This document shows, in pieces, positions 1 to 6,621 of a DNA stretch of 28,602 nt. The notes under the pieces were generated by a model. It did no database searches. It saw only the letters and a program-made list of their open reading frames with translations, and was not told the DNA's origin. Source of the stretch: Candidatus Fermentibacterota bacterium (GTDB lineage: Bacteria; JAFGKV01); the NCBI GenBank assembly GCA_016928395.1, contig JAFGKV010000209.1, forward strand, positions 1 through 28,602. The letters run 5' to 3'. The position numbers and the translations under genes were made by a program. Position 1 is the stretch's first letter. Each line of letters begins with the position of its first letter.

Positions 1-60
1 CTCCCACGCCATGCCGTCCACCTATTGTACACCACATCAACGGTGATGGCAACAACGAGG

Positions 61-372
61 TCACCGGCGTGACGAGGCAGCCTCTAGTGTACCTGATGGG
101 TGCGCGTTCGGTGATGCTCGCAGAAGGGAATCGAGATACGCCTGCGCCTTCTTGCTGAGGCCCAAGGGGTGAGGCCCGCCACCGGTGAGAAACTCTGAGC
201 ACATGCCAAAAGGCGGGTCTTCTTCGTGGCCGCTGCTGGTCCTGATCCCTTCGCATTCACCTCTGTAGTTGTGCCAGAAGATGGCAACCTCCTCACCGTC
301 CAGGAGGATCATGTACCGGTAGGGACTAAACGGCTCCCGGGGCTCTCTGATCTGTTCTACCGAGTAGTCCAT
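61..372 (-). CDS. Small hypothetical protein (103 aa)
   Basis: A 103-residue soluble protein of unknown function. The sequence shows no signal peptide, membrane segment or catalytic motif. The N-terminal half is rich in aromatic and charged residues (SPYRYMILLDGEEVAIFWHNYRGECEGI is split here as SPYRYMILLDGEEVA then IFWHNYRGECEGI), followed by a Gly/Pro-rich stretch (PPFGM, LTGGGPHPLGL) and a short helix-like end (KKAQAYLDSLL). I chose the ATG at 372; a TTG four codons upstream (384) is possible but less likely. The upstream GGACAGG is a weak ribosome site. It lies downstream of, and in the same direction as, the toxin-antitoxin pair but is separated from it by about 400 bases, so it is probably an independent gene. 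The patterned composition suggests a real conserved family, but I cannot name it. Confidence 0.6.
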   Translation of the reverse strand: MDYSVEQIREPREPFSPYRYMILLDGEEVAIFWHNYRGECEGIRTSSGHEEDPPFGMCSEFLTGGGPHPLGLSKKAQAYLDSLLRASPNAHPSGTLEAASSRR

Positions 373-769
373 GGTCCTGTCCAACGATACCCCTTCCGGG
401 CACGCCTAATCCCAGAGCTGCCTGCCTCCGGGTAACTATGGTCAGGCACTGCTCATTGTGTTTCGGAGCTCGGATGTCGCCTCCACCAAGGATCGCGAGG
501 AATGGCGGCGCGACGACATGGAGCCGTAGTCTGCGTTCCGTGCCCCTGCCCTATGATGTCAAATGTCAACGAGCGATGCTTGGTACCCCACTTGTCCCTT
601 GTCCAGGCGAGGCAGGCCCGGAGACCACGGCGTGTAACCGTCGCGTCGTGGCCCTGCACCGCGGGAGGCGGGGGTAGTGCACCGGGGTTGCCACTCCGCC
701 AAACCGCCCGCAGATTCACGCATGATGGCCGCGCCAGTTGCAGCCGCAGGGTATCCGCCGTGGCCTCTC
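373..769. other. Intergenic region without a recognisable gene
   Basis: About 400 bases between the toxin gene and the small hypothetical gene. Open frames here are overlapping shadows in several frames with no recognisable domain. The only notable structure is a tandem 7-base repeat, ATGTCAA twice at 556-569. Read on the minus strand it gives two overlapping TTGACAT words, a possible -35 element or operator for the gene at 61-372. No matching -10 box is at standard spacing, so this is only a suggestion. Confidence 0.4.
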
Positions 770-1174
770 CTACGATCCGGCGTACTCCTCCAGCCCCACC
801 GCGATCTCGGGAAACTCCCTCAGGACCTCTCGATCCACAGTCACCAACGCCACCCCCAGTCCGTGCGCCAGCGCCACAAACTCACAGTCATACGCTGTGC
901 ATCCGCTCCTCGCTGCCAGCCTCAGCACGTCCGATGACACTGCCTCGTATTCCTGCCCCACCATCAGTGCCTGCGCCTCATCCATCACCTGTTCCGCCTC
1001 TTCCACACTCAAGACCCCTCGCCGGATATACTGCGCCAGCACATTCCGAAACTCGCTCCGCCACAGCAGCGGTGCGACCCATTCCGAATCCTTCAGAAAG
1101 GCCCGCTCCGCTTGCTCCGTTCGCTCGCTGCTCAGGTACGCGTAACCGATGATGTTGGTGTCCACCACGATCAT
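770..1174 (-). CDS. PIN-domain toxin, VapC/FitB type
   Basis: A 134-residue PIN-domain protein, predicted to be a Mg2+-dependent ribonuclease and the toxin half of a type II toxin-antitoxin module. The four acidic positions of the PIN active site are visible: D5 in MIVVDTN, E41 in WRSEFRN, D96 in AYDCEF and D114 in VTVDRE. Length is normal for VapC/FitB proteins, and all key residues are present, so the nuclease should be active. The ATG at 1174 overlaps the stop of the antitoxin gene as ATGA, indicating translational coupling. Known members cleave tRNA or rRNA; the target here cannot be told from sequence. No terminator-like hairpin is obvious after the gene. Confidence 0.92.
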   Translation of the reverse strand: MIVVDTNIIGYAYLSSERTEQAERAFLKDSEWVAPLLWRSEFRNVLAQYIRRGVLSVEEAEQVMDEAQALMVGQEYEAVSSDVLRLAARSGCTAYDCEFVALAHGLGVALVTVDREVLREFPEIAVGLEEYAGS

Positions 1175-1413
1175 GGACGGCCTGCTATCTTCGCAGCCGT
1201 GAACTCCTCATCGCCAATCACGTGGCCAGCCGTCTTCTCGCGCAGGCGCCGTGCCCTTCCGAGGAGTGCCTCTGGCTCGACCCTACGGACGCGGAGGGTG
1301 CGTTCGACACAGACGATGATCTCGCTGTTCAGGCTGCGCCGATTTGCCTGTGCGGATCGCTTCAGGGAGATGTACAGATCGTTGGGGATGTTCTTGACTG
1401 TGATCGTAGGCAT
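1171..1413 (-). CDS. FitA-like ribbon-helix-helix antitoxin
   Basis: An 80-residue antitoxin paired with the PIN toxin downstream. The N-terminus (MPTITVKNIPNDLYISLKRS) and the following RRSLNSEIIVCVERTL match the ribbon-helix-helix DNA-binding fold of FitA/Arc-type antitoxins. The C-terminal half, rich in Arg and Glu, would wrap the toxin. The reading frame stays open further upstream (to 1701), but the ATG at 1413 is the right start because GGAGGAGAG lies just before it and the conserved domain begins there. Its stop overlaps the toxin start. The promoter and a perfect inverted repeat immediately upstream point to autoregulation by the antitoxin-toxin complex, as is usual in this family. 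Confidence 0.92.
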   Translation of the reverse strand: MPTITVKNIPNDLYISLKRSAQANRRSLNSEIIVCVERTLRVRRVEPEALLGRARRLREKTAGHVIGDEEFTAAKIAGRP

Positions 1414-1419
1414 CACTCT

Positions 1420-1456
1420 CCTCCATGATGGTTTCGTTATGGAACCATCATGGAGG
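1420..1456. promoter_or_regulatory. Probable antitoxin operator: perfect 14-bp inverted repeat
   Basis: CCTCCATGATGGTT at 1420-1433 is repeated exactly in inverted orientation as AACCATCATGGAGG at 1443-1456, with a 9-base spacer. The site begins 6 bases upstream of the antitoxin start codon and covers its ribosome site on one side and the predicted -10 box on the other. Ribbon-helix-helix antitoxins bind such palindromes to repress their own operon, so this is the expected operator. Function is inferred from position and symmetry. Confidence 0.75.
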
Positions 1457-1475
1457 CGTGTGGCCGAATTGTCAA
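1447..1475 (-). promoter_or_regulatory. Sigma-70-type promoter of the toxin-antitoxin operon
   Basis: On the minus strand a perfect TTGACA (-35, 1475-1470) is followed after exactly 17 bases by CATGAT (-10, 1452-1447), which keeps the A at position 2 and the final AT of the consensus. The -10 box lies inside the right arm of the inverted repeat, so a repressor bound there would block polymerase. Confidence 0.6.
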
Positions 1476-1770
1476 GTCGCCGAGGCGTCTGACGTGCCGC
1501 GCCGCTACCGCAGTGGGTTCCGGCGCCCAGGTTGTTGGGGGAATCCAGCGGTCTATGGACGAGGGCAAGTGGGAAAGCTGCCGAGAGGACGCCGATAACC
1601 GACACGTATCCGGCCTCACCCCGCACGACTCCCGCTTCCCGTCCACCATCTGCCAGATGCTGTCGATCCGCACATACGGCACCCGCTCCCCCCATGCCCA
1701 CACCGAACTGTCAGGTGGCCAGGTCCACTCCACGAGGCTGTCTGCTCAGTCGCCGGAATTCCTGGATCGT
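1476..1770. other. Intergenic region without a recognisable gene
   Basis: Roughly 300 bases between the toxin-antitoxin promoter and the end of the caspase operon. Open frames on both strands run through it but show no domain, no ribosome site and overlap one another. I see no repeat or RNA gene here. Confidence 0.4.
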
Positions 1771-1793
1771 TGACCGCGAGCGGTCCGCGGTCA
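1771..1793 (-). terminator. Hairpin after the caspase operon, possible terminator
   Basis: TGACCGCG (1771-1778) pairs perfectly with CGCGGTCA (1786-1793) around a 7-base loop. It starts 26 bases past the stop codon of the minus-strand caspase gene. No T-run follows, so it may be a weak terminator or an RNA 3'-end stabiliser. Confidence 0.35.
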
Positions 1794-1819
1794 CCCGTGC
1801 ATACCTCGCCCCGCGAGGA

Positions 1820-4078
1820 CTACAGTTGCAGCCCCAGGTAGAAGCCGGGCCAGGCCTTCACCCAGGTGTTCCTGGGGTGTCCATCGTACCAGGTACCCTT
1901 GGCGAAACCCCGGCCGTCATTGAGCCGGGATGTGTACACATTGAACGTGGCGCCACCTACCAGGGACACCGGGCGGAACAGATGCAGCCCCATCCCGATC
2001 CGCGCCGTATGCAGCATGTGGAGCCTGTCGGGCCAGCGCCCGTCATCCAGCACCACCGACGAGAGCGCCTCAACTGTGGCGAAATGCCCACGCACGGGAA
2101 TATGCGCGCCGAGCCCCGCGCCCAGAAGAAGCCGATCCCGGCCCTCGACCCAGTCACCCGCCGCGTGGAGCAGCGAGTACGCATACTGATTGCCCAGCTT
2201 GACGCCGAAACCGAGATCGGGCACGTCTCCGGCCCATAGCGTGAGGTTTCGGCGACCGTCACGGACATAGTTGATCAGGCCGATCGGCGCACCGGAAACG
2301 CTGTTCGCCACATTGATGATACCGACCTGAGTGCCCCGCACCGACCCCGCGACATTCACCAATCCCAGTTGGCAGCCGTTGGCGTGTCCAGCCAGGTTGA
2401 TGAGCGACAGTTGGGCGCCCCTCATGCTGGCAGCGTCATTGAAGGTCAGGGAGAACTGGAAGCCCTCCATGTGCCCGGTGACGAGATTCGCAAGATAGCT
2501 AAACTGAAAGCCCTCGAACTCCCCCCCGGCATAGTTAGCCAGCACCGCAGATTGGAATCCTGAAAAACGCTCCCTGGAGACATTGAAGCCCCAGGCGATC
2601 TGGGCGCCCCTCCCACGCGACGAGAGAACATTTCCCAACCCTCCAAACTGCACGCCGTCCATGGTTCCGCCCGCCCAATTCAGGAATGCCCCGACCTGGC
2701 CGTAGCGAAGCCGGCCATTGACCCTGTTGAACAAGCCCGCCGCCTGGATGCCGTTCACGTCGCCCTCGACAAGGTTCATGCCCTGGGCCACCTGAAGGCC
2801 CGACATGTCGCCCAGGGTCCAGTTGCCCAAGTACCCCAACGCAAGGCCCTTGACACCATAGCTGCGGCCGAGGGTGAGGTGTACGGAGAAAGTGCTGACC
2901 ACACGATCATCATACGGGGTGGCTGTGGACATGCCCGGCCAGAGGCTGGCCAGGAAGCTGCGGTAGAGCACGGGCCGTTGCACCGGATCCGTCACGAGTG
3001 CGGGAGGGGCCGCAGGGCCATCACCCCGGATCGTGGTACGCTCCGAACTCATGAAGGAAAAGCTCTCAGACTCCAGGGCCTTGCGACGCCCGTCACTGAG
3101 CACGACGTCGGTGCCGTAGAATGCGCCGTCTCGTTCCAGAATGACGCGATACTCCCCCGGCTCCATCCCCAACTCGATGACGCGGCCCGGCGGCTTCTGA
3201 AGCTCCACTACCAGAGCTCCGGCGCCATCCCTGACCCGTAACCGCCCCGTCAGCCCCTCGCCAAGTTCCAGTCCAGCCGTGGTGCCCCGGAGATCCGTCA
3301 GCACCAGATCCCCCGCACCGGCCATCTGTATGTCATAGGCCGGATGCTGGGTTCCCCCTTGCGTACCCTCGGTGCGGGCCATGGTCTCGTAGAAGGCGAA
3401 TTGATAGGCCTCGTTGAGAGTAACCCGTTTGTCCTGCGTCATGTCCGCGGCGCCGCGAAGACCCGAGACCAATGCATGGGTAAAGTACGACGCCCCGATC
3501 CGGTCGGACTCCTGGGCTGCTTCGTCATAGGAGCTGGCCGTGAGAAACGCATGCCCTTTCATCTGGGCTGATGCGTCGATGAGAAAGGGCGCCCGGCGCG
3601 CCCCCCCTTTCAGCCGAGTGAGCGCACCGGATGCGCAACTGTCCAAGATGATGACGCGCACGTCCGCCGCCGCCTCATCCACCGCGGCCTTCAGCTCACG
3701 ATAGGAGAGCATCTCTCCGCCCAGCAGCAGCCCGTCTTCATCGGAATGACCGGAGTAGTACACGAACAGCTCGACCCGAGCATGCTCGTTTCGCGCCGCG
3801 TCGATCTGAGTGCCCAGGCAGGACACGGCCTCCAGGAGCGTTGCCGTGTCGGGGTTGAGCAAGAGGTGCTGATCCGCCCGATCTACGCCACCCAGCTCCT
3901 GAAAGACTCTGGCCACGGTCTGAGCATCGCTGGCAGCGTACCGAAGCGGGACACGATCGCTTCCTCCGTCATTCGCACCGGCCACCAGCATGAACCGCTT
4001 GACCGAGAACGTCTCCTGCCCGGCGCTGTCGGCAGATGGAAGCAGAGTCGCGAGAATGAGTATGGCTGCGCCGATCAT
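1820..4078 (-). CDS. Exported caspase-family (C14) protein with surface repeats and probable barrel
   Basis: A 752-residue protein. Residues 1-19 look like a signal peptide (hydrophobic IGAAILILATLLP). Residues about 25-260 form a caspase-like cysteine peptidase: the catalytic His is H111 in YYSGHSD and the catalytic Cys C148 in LDSCASG, so it should be active, with caspase-type cleavage after a basic or acidic residue. A middle segment (about 265-345) is beta-rich. Residues about 413-610 hold some 13 short repeats of 16 then 14 residues with a GxQxxxxxN pattern (for example GFQFSYLANL, GTQVGIINVA), like the LA_2272-type surface repeats of Leptospira proteins. The last 140 residues look like outer-membrane beta strands ending in GFYLGLQL. 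The start overlaps the anti-sigma stop (ATGA) and has a strong AAGGAGGT site. As third gene of a sigma/anti-sigma operon it is probably a target or effector of that response. Cleavage substrate unknown. Confidence 0.85.
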   Translation of the reverse strand: MIGAAILILATLLPSADSAGQETFSVKRFMLVAGANDGGSDRVPLRYAASDAQTVARVFQELGGVDRADQHLLLNPDTATLLEAVSCLGTQIDAARNEHARVELFVYYSGHSDEDGLLLGGEMLSYRELKAAVDEAAADVRVIILDSCASGALTRLKGGARRAPFLIDASAQMKGHAFLTASSYDEAAQESDRIGASYFTHALVSGLRGAADMTQDKRVTLNEAYQFAFYETMARTEGTQGGTQHPAYDIQMAGAGDLVLTDLRGTTAGLELGEGLTGRLRVRDGAGALVVELQKPPGRVIELGMEPGEYRVILERDGAFYGTDVVLSDGRRKALESESFSFMSSERTTIRGDGPAAPPALVTDPVQRPVLYRSFLASLWPGMSTATPYDDRVVSTFSVHLTLGRSYGVKGLALGYLGNWTLGDMSGLQVAQGMNLVEGDVNGIQAAGLFNRVNGRLRYGQVGAFLNWAGGTMDGVQFGGLGNVLSSRGRGAQIAWGFNVSRERFSGFQSAVLANYAGGEFEGFQFSYLANLVTGHMEGFQFSLTFNDAASMRGAQLSLINLAGHANGCQLGLVNVAGSVRGTQVGIINVANSVSGAPIGLINYVRDGRRNLTLWAGDVPDLGFGVKLGNQYAYSLLHAAGDWVEGRDRLLLGAGLGAHIPVRGHFATVEALSSVVLDDGRWPDRLHMLHTARIGMGLHLFRPVSLVGGATFNVYTSRLNDGRGFAKGTWYDGHPRNTWVKAWPGFYLGLQL

Positions 4079-4887
4079 CGGCGAACCTCCTTCTTGTAAA
4101 CCAGCACGGCATGCTGCTGTATCGTTGGTAGAGAGAGCATCCGGTGGGCAGCTTCCCCGGGCGTGCGGGCCAGCTCCTCTGCCGCGCGGAGCACCTCCGT
4201 CACGGAAACCGGCAGCGAATCGCTGACAAAGAAGAAGCGCTCGAATTCGGGCGCATCGTCGATTTCGTAGGCATGCCTGATGGGAGTCTCTCCTTCCTGG
4301 GCCAGCTCCGTGGATGCGCCAGGGGTCTCCGGGAAATGCAGGGTCGTGGCGCCCCTTCCGTCCACCGATACGATCACACCGAACGCACGCCCGGCTGCCA
4401 CATAGCTGAGCTGCAGAATGTCACCACTCTGAACCGCCAAGGTGCTGTCAATCCGGATAACCTGTTTCCCCGCCTTCCGATAGACAGTAAGACGGGGAGA
4501 CATGCCCTTGATCCTGGTACCCTCCAACTCGCCAAGCCCCGGGATGGGGCTCGATACGTCATCGGGAGCACGGAGCACGAACAAGGCCAGGACCGCCGCG
4601 GAGACAACCGGAACAAGGGCAAGAAGCGAGGCCCGGTGCCAGGATCGCGACGGGCTCGCCTTCGCCCGAGACACCCCCGCACGCTTCGCCACTTCTCCTG
4701 CAAACCAACCCGGCGGATACCTTCGCAGAATCTGCTGATTCGAGGAGCGCAGCGCTTCCAGCCTCGCCGCCAGATCCGGATCCGAGGCGATGCGCTGATT
4801 CAGGTCAGCCATCCGGGGTTGGGGCAGCTCACCCATCGCGTACTGCTCGAGGATGTAGTCCGAAACCCTGATTTTGCCGGTCTCCAT
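4075..4887 (-). CDS. Membrane anti-sigma factor with DUF4384-like sensor half
   Basis: A 270-residue protein likely to hold the neighbouring ECF sigma factor inactive at the membrane. Residues 1-70 (SDYILEQYAMGELPQPRMAD and a following helical segment) resemble the cytoplasmic sigma-binding part of anti-sigma factors, but no HxxxCxxC zinc motif is present. One membrane segment lies near 87-105 (SLLALVPVVSAAVLALFVL). The outer part (about 130-245) contains GDILQLSYVAAGRAFGVIVS and TTLHFPE, the pattern of DUF4384, a domain often found fused to or near bacterial caspases. The start has AAGGAG 8 bases upstream and lies 3 bases after the sigma gene; the stop overlaps the caspase start. The role is inferred from order and topology. 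Confidence 0.75.
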   Translation of the reverse strand: METGKIRVSDYILEQYAMGELPQPRMADLNQRIASDPDLAARLEALRSSNQQILRRYPPGWFAGEVAKRAGVSRAKASPSRSWHRASLLALVPVVSAAVLALFVLRAPDDVSSPIPGLGELEGTRIKGMSPRLTVYRKAGKQVIRIDSTLAVQSGDILQLSYVAAGRAFGVIVSVDGRGATTLHFPETPGASTELAQEGETPIRHAYEIDDAPEFERFFFVSDSLPVSVTEVLRAAEELARTPGEAAHRMLSLPTIQQHAVLVYKKEVRR

Positions 4888-4890
4888 CTG

Positions 4891-5367
4891 TCACACTCCT
4901 TCAAGCTCGAGGGCCCGGGCCCGGAGCGTACGGAGCCGCTTGCGCACGCCCGATACTGATAGACCCACTTCCCGGGCCACTTCCTCCAGCGTCAGCCCAT
5001 CCACCAGATGAAGCACCGCGATCAGGCGGGTGGACGGCTGCTCCCTGCGGAAGATCCTATCCAGGCGAAGCCGGGCAATGACCTGAGCCTCATGATCGGC
5101 AGCGCCCGCGATCCGTTCGAGCAGGGTGTCGGCATCCTCGGGGTGACGTCGCTGGGAGCGCAGGATGTTGAGGCAGGTATTGGTGGCCATGCGCAGCAAC
5201 AGCCCCGACGGCGACTCCTCGGTCAGAGATTGCTGGCGCCGGACAAGTTCAACGAACACGTCCTGAGCCGCTTCCATTGCTCTATCCTCGTCCTTCAGGA
5301 GCTGGCGGCAGCGCCGCACAACCATGGGACCGTAGCGCCGATAGTAGTGTTCGACATCGATGGCCAT
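4891..5367 (-). CDS. ECF-type RNA polymerase sigma factor
   Basis: A 158-residue sigma-70-family protein of the extracytoplasmic-function class. Region 2 spans about 5-72 (YYRRYGPMVVRRC, EAAQDVFVELVRR, ATNTCLNILRSQRR) and region 4 about 105-152, with a helix-turn-helix LTLEEVAREVGLSVSGVRKR. Regions 1 and 3 are absent, as usual in ECF factors. I chose the ATG at 5367, which is preceded by GGAGG at 8 bases; a GTG at 5382 is in frame but overlaps that ribosome site. It is followed after 3 bases by the anti-sigma gene and then the caspase gene, the standard sigma/anti-sigma arrangement. It probably activates its own operon, but I found no clear ECF-type promoter pair in the 167 bases upstream. 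Confidence 0.93.
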   Translation of the reverse strand: MAIDVEHYYRRYGPMVVRRCRQLLKDEDRAMEAAQDVFVELVRRQQSLTEESPSGLLLRMATNTCLNILRSQRRHPEDADTLLERIAGAADHEAQVIARLRLDRIFRREQPSTRLIAVLHLVDGLTLEEVAREVGLSVSGVRKRLRTLRARALELEGV

Positions 5368-5534
5368 TCGCACGACCTCCACCGTTCCACTCTGGCCTCA
5401 CTGCCGTCCGGCACCACCGGGGCAGACGGACACATGCCGCAGCCTCATCACCACGCACCGGATCTTCACCGGCGCCCTCCAAGCCTGCCTGGGGCAAAGC
5501 CGAGCCACAAGGCAACCATGGGGGAGACGCCCCG

Positions 5535-6407
5535 TCAAGAGAGTACGCGGACACGGGCTTCCCCCCCTTGTCGCGCGGCACGCAGCCCGCGGTTCATAGG
5601 CCTGGTCACGGATGTCAGTTCGATCACCGGCGCCAGCCTGCGGGAACTCGGCGCCGGCAGCATGTACAAGCCGACTGGTTCGCTGATGTTGCGGAGAGAT
5701 CTGGGGCCGCAGTAGACAGCCTCGCCCGGGAGAACCATCGCCTCGGCGGCCGACTGCGACAGACAGATTCCACCCGGCGGAGCTTCCTTCTCCAACCTGG
5801 CTGCGACATTCACCGTGCTACCCATCAGCTCGCCACCGAGCCAGCGCACTTCGCCGGCGTGGATTCCGATACGGTGGAGAAGCTGCGAGTCGCCGATGGG
5901 GCGGCACGCCATCACTCCTTGAATCGCCTTGGCGCATCGAAGCGCTCGCGACGGGGAATCGAACACCGCCAGGATGCCGTCTCCAACCGTCTTGAGTACC
6001 TTCCCTCCGTGGGCGCAGCATTCCTCGTGAATGAGCCTTAAGTCCGAGGCCATGCTCTTGAGGGCGCCTTCCTCATCGTGATCCGTTGCCGCACTGAAGC
6101 CCACCACATCGGTAAACATCACCGCAGCGTACTGTGTTCTGTAATCCATGAGGGGGAAGGTGGCCGCAGGCGTGGCCTCTTTGGACACGGCGACAGGCAG
6201 GCCGTGAAGGGCATGATGGCCGGCAGGCCATCCCCTCCATCCGTCGGCACACGCAGTGCTCACCTTTCGGGCCACCACGCTGGCCATGATGCCCAGAGCT
6301 AATGTGATGCCTGCGCCGCATACCATCCCCCCGATGAGGTCACCTGCCGAAATGGCGGCGGCGGGGAGGTTCAGTAGACGGAAGGCGATCACAGCAGCGG
6401 TGGACAT
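5535..6407 (-). CDS. Class III adenylate/guanylate cyclase, membrane-anchored
   Basis: A 290-residue protein predicted to make cyclic AMP (or possibly cyclic GMP). One clear membrane segment is at about 24-46 (LIGGMVCGAGITLALGIMAS), perhaps with a second at 4-20, followed by a linker and a cyclase domain at about 90-265. Visible catalytic residues: metal-binding D100 in FTDVVGFS and D143 in VGDGILAVF, the base-contacting K139 in VLKTVGDG, and N200 and R204 in TVNVAARLE. The second base-selecting position, normally Asp or Thr, appears to be E193 (GELMG), so nucleotide preference is uncertain. The ATG at 6407 has GAGGAG just upstream; an in-frame ATG at 6446 is less likely. It points the same way as the sigma operon 167 bases downstream and may share a transcript. 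Confidence 0.9.
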   Translation of the reverse strand: MSTAAVIAFRLLNLPAAAISAGDLIGGMVCGAGITLALGIMASVVARKVSTACADGWRGWPAGHHALHGLPVAVSKEATPAATFPLMDYRTQYAAVMFTDVVGFSAATDHDEEGALKSMASDLRLIHEECCAHGGKVLKTVGDGILAVFDSPSRALRCAKAIQGVMACRPIGDSQLLHRIGIHAGEVRWLGGELMGSTVNVAARLEKEAPPGGICLSQSAAEAMVLPGEAVYCGPRSLRNISEPVGLYMLPAPSSRRLAPVIELTSVTRPMNRGLRAARQGGEARVRVLS

Positions 6408-6529
6408 CTCTCTTCTCCTCGGGAGGCCGGGCTCCATGCACGGCACTCATCCCCTACAACACCGGGGGGCGCACTGTCTGTCACCTCCGCCAGGAGGGAG
6501 AGACCTGCCAGCCTGCCCGGGCTGCGGGG

Positions 6530-6558
6530 TTGCCCCAACACGAGCATCACCCTAACTT
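6530..6558 (+). promoter_or_regulatory. Weak candidate promoter for dnaE
   Basis: TTGCCC (6530-6535) and TAACTT (6553-6558) are separated by 17 bases in the 214-base region between the divergent cyclase and dnaE genes. The match to consensus is 4/6 and 3/6, so this is only a candidate. No other structure stands out in this divergent region. Confidence 0.2.
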
Positions 6559-6621
6559 CATCACTCGTCTCTCCTCATCTGACCACCTGCGGTTTCCCCG
6601 TATGCCCGACTGAGGAACCCC

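Noticed and set aside
502-1152. Plus-strand Pro/Arg-rich open frame over the toxin gene
   Set aside because: Antisense to the PIN-domain gene with composition typical of a shadow frame.
1437-1733. Minus-strand 98-codon frame upstream of the antitoxin as a gene remnant
   Set aside because: I could not match it to any family, it covers the antitoxin promoter, and no start signal is visible.
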